Below are positions 61,178 through 64,000 of a stretch of DNA of 64,000 bases, in pieces. The notes beneath the pieces were generated by a model. The model was given only the letters and a program-made list of their open reading frames with translations. It searched no databases and was not told where the DNA came from. Position numbers and translations under genes: made by a program. How positions within the stretch are numbered: position 1 is the stretch's first letter; each line of letters starts with the position of its first letter. This DNA comes from an uncultured Ectothiorhodospiraceae bacterium (lineage in GTDB: Bacteria; Pseudomonadota; Gammaproteobacteria; UBA9214): contig CAMYMI010000008.1 in the NCBI GenBank assembly GCA_947259415.1, forward strand, positions 1 through 64,000, written 5' to 3'.

Positions 61178-63165
61178 TCGTCATCATCCCCAAAGCCAAG
61201 TACATTTTTAACATGTTCGATGAGAGATTTCAGGGATGCAGGCGAATCCTCTAAAAGCTGCTTATCAAGTATGCGTGCGAGTGCGGCAAGATGGGTTTCT
61301 GGTTTGCTGCGGTGAAGAAACAGATAGGGATACCATCTGAAGACTTCATCATAGTCGCCACCGTAGAGCTTCGGGTCGCCGCTGGTTTTCAATGTGGCTG
61401 CCTTGGCACTTTCAAGAGCTTTGGCGGTGCTGCGAGGTCCATAACCACCCGGATTGGGATGCATGTAGGCGCCCGGGAATGCTTCGAGCATCGCAAAATC
61501 AAGGTCAAGCGGATCGGACAAGAACACCCCTTCATCCTCGAGCGCCTGCACCCAGTGATTTTGCTCGTAATCCAGCCAGAGGTCATCGTCCTCGAGATCA
61601 TCGATCGCATCAGGATCGATATCGTCGAGGACGGCCTTGATGTTGTTGCTGAGATCGACGCCGATTACAGTCAGGTTCTCGGCAACGCTGCGAATGATCC
61701 CAGCACCGCCGTGCGCGCGGCCGATATCAAAATCGAGCAGCGTCGCATATGGGATTTTCAGGTCGGACAGTAACGTCCAAAAATGTGTGCAATACCGCCC
61801 ACCTAGGGGGACGATCGGCACAAAGGACGGATCGAGCGATATCCCCATAGCTTCGGCGATCCGCGGTATGACTAGCTGCTCTGAGTCGCCTTCTGCAAGT
61901 ATGACAAATCGTGCGAAATACAATTCCGGATAGGCCCTGACTGCGAGCCGCACATATTGGCTGGCCTCTGCATCGCTCATCGGGAGCATCAACTTGCGCA
62001 CGGATGACTGCCTGCGCTCGCGGTCCAGCCGAAAATACCGAACCTCCTCCGGTTCGATGCGGCTGAGGATTGCTGCAGAATGGCTCGACAATACAACCTG
62101 TGCTGTATCGAGCGCACCAATGTCGCGCGCCTGCATAATAATGCGCGATAAAAAGAAGGGCGAGAGACTGTTCTCCGGTTCTTCTATAGCCAGGAGCGTG
62201 AGGTGCGCCCTGCGCAGCTTTTCCTGGTCGAACGCGCTTTCATCGGGCGGTAGGGCAAAAGCATCTCGCTCGACTTCGAGGGTCGCGGCTGTCAGGGCAA
62301 TGTGAAAGAGCGAGCGCTGCCCGTCGCTTAATTCTGAAAGTGCTCGCTCCTGTCCGGCCTCATCGGGATAGAACGCAAAGTCCGCCTTGCGGACAAATTC
62401 TTCAAATCGGCGTTCTACCAGGCGTAAAATCGGTGTCGTATCGGTATCGGCCTCATGCACTTGTTTCCATCGTGCCTCGAGTCTTTCCAATACAAACTTG
62501 GCCGGATCCTCATCCTGAAACGTCTCCTGGATTTGTCTTGCGGTGTCCGCGGTAGTCTGCCGGAATTCTTCCGACCATTTTGCGGCCTGCCATAGACGCC
62601 CCTTGAGAAGGGACGTCACCTGTTCATCCACATTACGCGTGGCGGGAATATAGACAAGTTGTATCGTCCCACGCTCGACAGCCGGCACCTTCTGGCAGTC
62701 GTCATCCCAGTCGTAATCGTCGTCAAGCGCCCTGACCCAGCGAATATCCTCATCAACGCTGCCGCTCGGCGTACCATCATCGGTCCAGGTCGCCTTGAGC
62801 ATGATTCTTACTTTCAGCGGCGCGCCGGGTTCGGAGGCGGCCATTTGCAGGAAGAACTCAGGCACGGCATCGCCCACAGCGTCACCCTCGAAACCTTCGA
62901 GTTCCGGGAAACAAAGGACGACATCAATAAGTAAATTCGCCCCTGATTGAAGCTCCTGCTGGTCGAGAGACAGATGAAAGTCGCGCTGGCGAATCGTGCG
63001 TTGGGCAGGCGTGACGCCGAATAAACGCGAGAGTCCCTGAAGCAGCGCGGTTTTTCCCGCGCCGTTCCCGCCGACAAGGGCAGTGACGCTGTCTTCAATA
63101 GCAATTGTCGTTGCTTCCGGGCCAAAGCACCTGAACCCTTTCAAGGACACGCTTTCTATCTTCAT
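61174..63165 (-). CDS. gajA: OLD-family ATP-dependent nuclease, Gabija GajA-like
   Basis: A 663-aa protein. The N-terminal ABC-type ATPase has Walker A GGNGAGKT (32-39), signature LSDGQRSLFHIAL, Walker B LLAIEEPENSLSP and the SSHSAAIL histidine. The C-terminal TOPRIM domain has FVILAEGDSEQLVIPRIAE (Glu) and ATLLDFDIGRAHGGAG (DxD). GajA forms tetramers that cut DNA when nucleotide levels fall. ATG 63165 (MKIESVSLKGFRCFG) is chosen because OLD proteins begin this way; the longer frame upstream adds unrelated residues. Confidence 0.87.
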   Translation of the reverse strand: MKIESVSLKGFRCFGPEATTIAIEDSVTALVGGNGAGKTALLQGLSRLFGVTPAQRTIRQRDFHLSLDQQELQSGANLLIDVVLCFPELEGFEGDAVGDAVPEFFLQMAASEPGAPLKVRIMLKATWTDDGTPSGSVDEDIRWVRALDDDYDWDDDCQKVPAVERGTIQLVYIPATRNVDEQVTSLLKGRLWQAAKWSEEFRQTTADTARQIQETFQDEDPAKFVLERLEARWKQVHEADTDTTPILRLVERRFEEFVRKADFAFYPDEAGQERALSELSDGQRSLFHIALTAATLEVERDAFALPPDESAFDQEKLRRAHLTLLAIEEPENSLSPFFLSRIIMQARDIGALDTAQVVLSSHSAAILSRIEPEEVRYFRLDRERRQSSVRKLMLPMSDAEASQYVRLAVRAYPELYFARFVILAEGDSEQLVIPRIAEAMGISLDPSFVPIVPLGGRYCTHFWTLLSDLKIPYATLLDFDIGRAHGGAGIIRSVAENLTVIGVDLSNNIKAVLDDIDPDAIDDLEDDDLWLDYEQNHWVQALEDEGVFLSDPLDLDFAMLEAFPGAYMHPNPGGYGPRSTAKALESAKAATLKTSGDPKLYGGDYDEVFRWYPYLFLHRSKPETHLAALARILDKQLLEDSPASLKSLIEHVKNVLGFGDDDE

Positions 63166-63404
63166 GGCCGTAACCGCCTGCCTTGAAAAGTTGCCAACAT
63201 TCCTTTTTTCATGCCAAGCTGCCAATCGGAGGTGTGGAGTAAACGAACTTTATCGCTTGTTTGCATCCCAGATTCTCCTAACGATCAATCAGGGGTCGAG
63301 GAGGCACAATATACCCGTGTAGAATGCGGGGATCACCTTTTTTGAAGAATGTATCCGGCCGCTTTAGTTGATTCCACGCTGGGTGCAACCGGGAGGATTT
63401 CACC

Positions 63405-63737
63405 ATGATAAAGCAATTTTTGCGGTTGCGCGTATTCGCGGCAGGCATACTGCTGATTATGGTTTCAGCCACACAGGCAGATGAAATCTGCATGGATCAA
63501 ATTGAATTTGAAAAAAACGGTTGGCAGCTGAGACCGGTGCAGCAGGCGATGGATATATATCTGCGGGATCATCGCATGCGAGTGAACTGGCTGAAACAAC
63601 CCCGGCCACCCAGTGCGGTGGGCAGGGATTATTATGAATGGCTCTGGAGCGATGAATTCGGTGACAGGATGAAAGCCGAACTGGTGCAGCGTTACTGCAC
63701 CGGTAATGAAGGGGCTGTATGCATTATTAGCCAATAA
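63405..63737 (+). CDS. Small exported protein, 110 aa
   Basis: Signal peptide ending SATQADE, mature part of about 85 residues with three cysteines, an aromatic centre (RDYYEWLWSDEFGDRMKAELVQRYC) and no known motif. Divergent from gajA with about 240 bp between. No family recognised; the end is followed by an inverted-repeat element. Confidence 0.65.
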   Translation: MIKQFLRLRVFAAGILLIMVSATQADEICMDQIEFEKNGWQLRPVQQAMDIYLRDHRMRVNWLKQPRPPSAVGRDYYEWLWSDEFGDRMKAELVQRYCTGNEGAVCIISQ

Positions 63738-63763
63738 ACACATTGGTATCTGGACCGATAAAT

Positions 63764-63815
63764 GGGGTCGGAGCACAATTTCTCTTAATATTAGTGATAA
63801 TTGTGCTCTGACCCC
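63764..63815. repeat. Inverted repeat GGGGTCAGAGCACAATT
   Basis: Arms 63764-63780 and 63799-63815 pair with one mismatch around an 18-nt A/T-rich loop. A related element type to GGGGACAGATTTATTTT. The remaining 63816-64000 holds no gene that I can support. Confidence 0.8.
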
Positions 63816-64000
63816 ATTTTTTTGCTAATACCTGTTACGAATTAGGGGACAGTATACTTATATCGCTGCAATGACAGGTTTTTCGTTATCAGAGAGCATT
63901 TTCTTAATCGGGCCCATATCCGGATTTGTGTACTGTTTGATACAAGTTCATGAATTGTCTGTGCGACTTTCAGAGGGGTTATCCGGCGGATTCAAGGGGT

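Noticed and set aside
63166-63225. N-terminal extension of the GajA-like protein
   Set aside because: OLD-family proteins begin directly with MKIxxVxLxGFRCF; the extra residues have no counterpart.

Overview
The window is high-GC DNA that reads as a gammaproteobacterial chromosome. The tesA/ybbA/ybbP divergon, ppnN, TgpA-DUF58-MoxR operon, Slp-type lipoproteins and paired RND pump all fit that group. A four-domain 2-oxoacid:ferredoxin oxidoreductase and a periplasmic molybdenum hydroxylase suggest a metabolically flexible environmental lineage, perhaps a sulfur-oxidiser-like Chromatiales relative (inference, weak). No rRNA, tRNA or CRISPR was recognised. Intergenic DNA is full of dispersed palindromic repeats of four kinds: GTAGGTCGGGTTA-type, TGTAGGAGCGCCTCGTTTATGC-type, CTTCTCCCCTTGAGGGGAGAAGG-type, and terminal inverted repeats of the GGGGACAGATTTATTTT / GGGGACATTCTG type.

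Layout. 1-5323 (minus): an amino-acid/2-oxoacid module with a Glu/Leu-type dehydrogenase, a gamma-delta fused, alpha and beta ferredoxin oxidoreductase, and an acyl-CoA ligase cut by the window edge. 5458-9316 (plus): a translationally coupled operon of an N-formylglutamate-amidohydrolase-like protein, a QEGLA-motif zinc-peptidase-like protein and an ATP-grasp ligase. 9379-12533: patatin lipoprotein, nucleotide-transporter-like MFS protein, Tat-exported aldo/keto reductase. 12674-16973 (minus): small lipoprotein, MoxR, DUF58 and TgpA, with a 196-bp inverted-repeat element inside the operon. 17179-21374: RND efflux pair. 21375-30178: repeats, a thiamine-binding-like protein, tesA/ybbAP, small cysteine proteins, a TrpB2-like enzyme and an MscS channel. 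30428-37332: zinc-ribbon protein, two Slp lipoproteins, XdhC, a MobA-like cytidylyltransferase, and the two subunits of an isoquinoline-oxidoreductase-type molybdenum enzyme. 37442-50153: second MscS-like channel, PpnN, ORF6N protein, HicAB and HigBA modules, a Clp1-kinase/RNase Z fusion, a MazG-like pyrophosphohydrolase, an Nramp-like transporter, a CorC/CNNM-like protein and an orphan antitoxin.

51447-63225 is the accessory part. A lower-GC island lies between two degraded copies of the MazG-like gene at 46504. It carries a Dcm/EcoRII-type methyltransferase, Vsr and an EcoRII-type endonuclease on the plus strand, facing a four-gene minus-strand operon (75 aa protein, GHKL ATPase, two unrecognised proteins). 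Immediately beyond the second MazG remnant is a Gabija-like pair (OLD-family nuclease plus UvrD-like helicase). The GHKL operon is the best candidate for an undescribed defence system; the Clp1-RNase Z fusion is the most unusual single protein.
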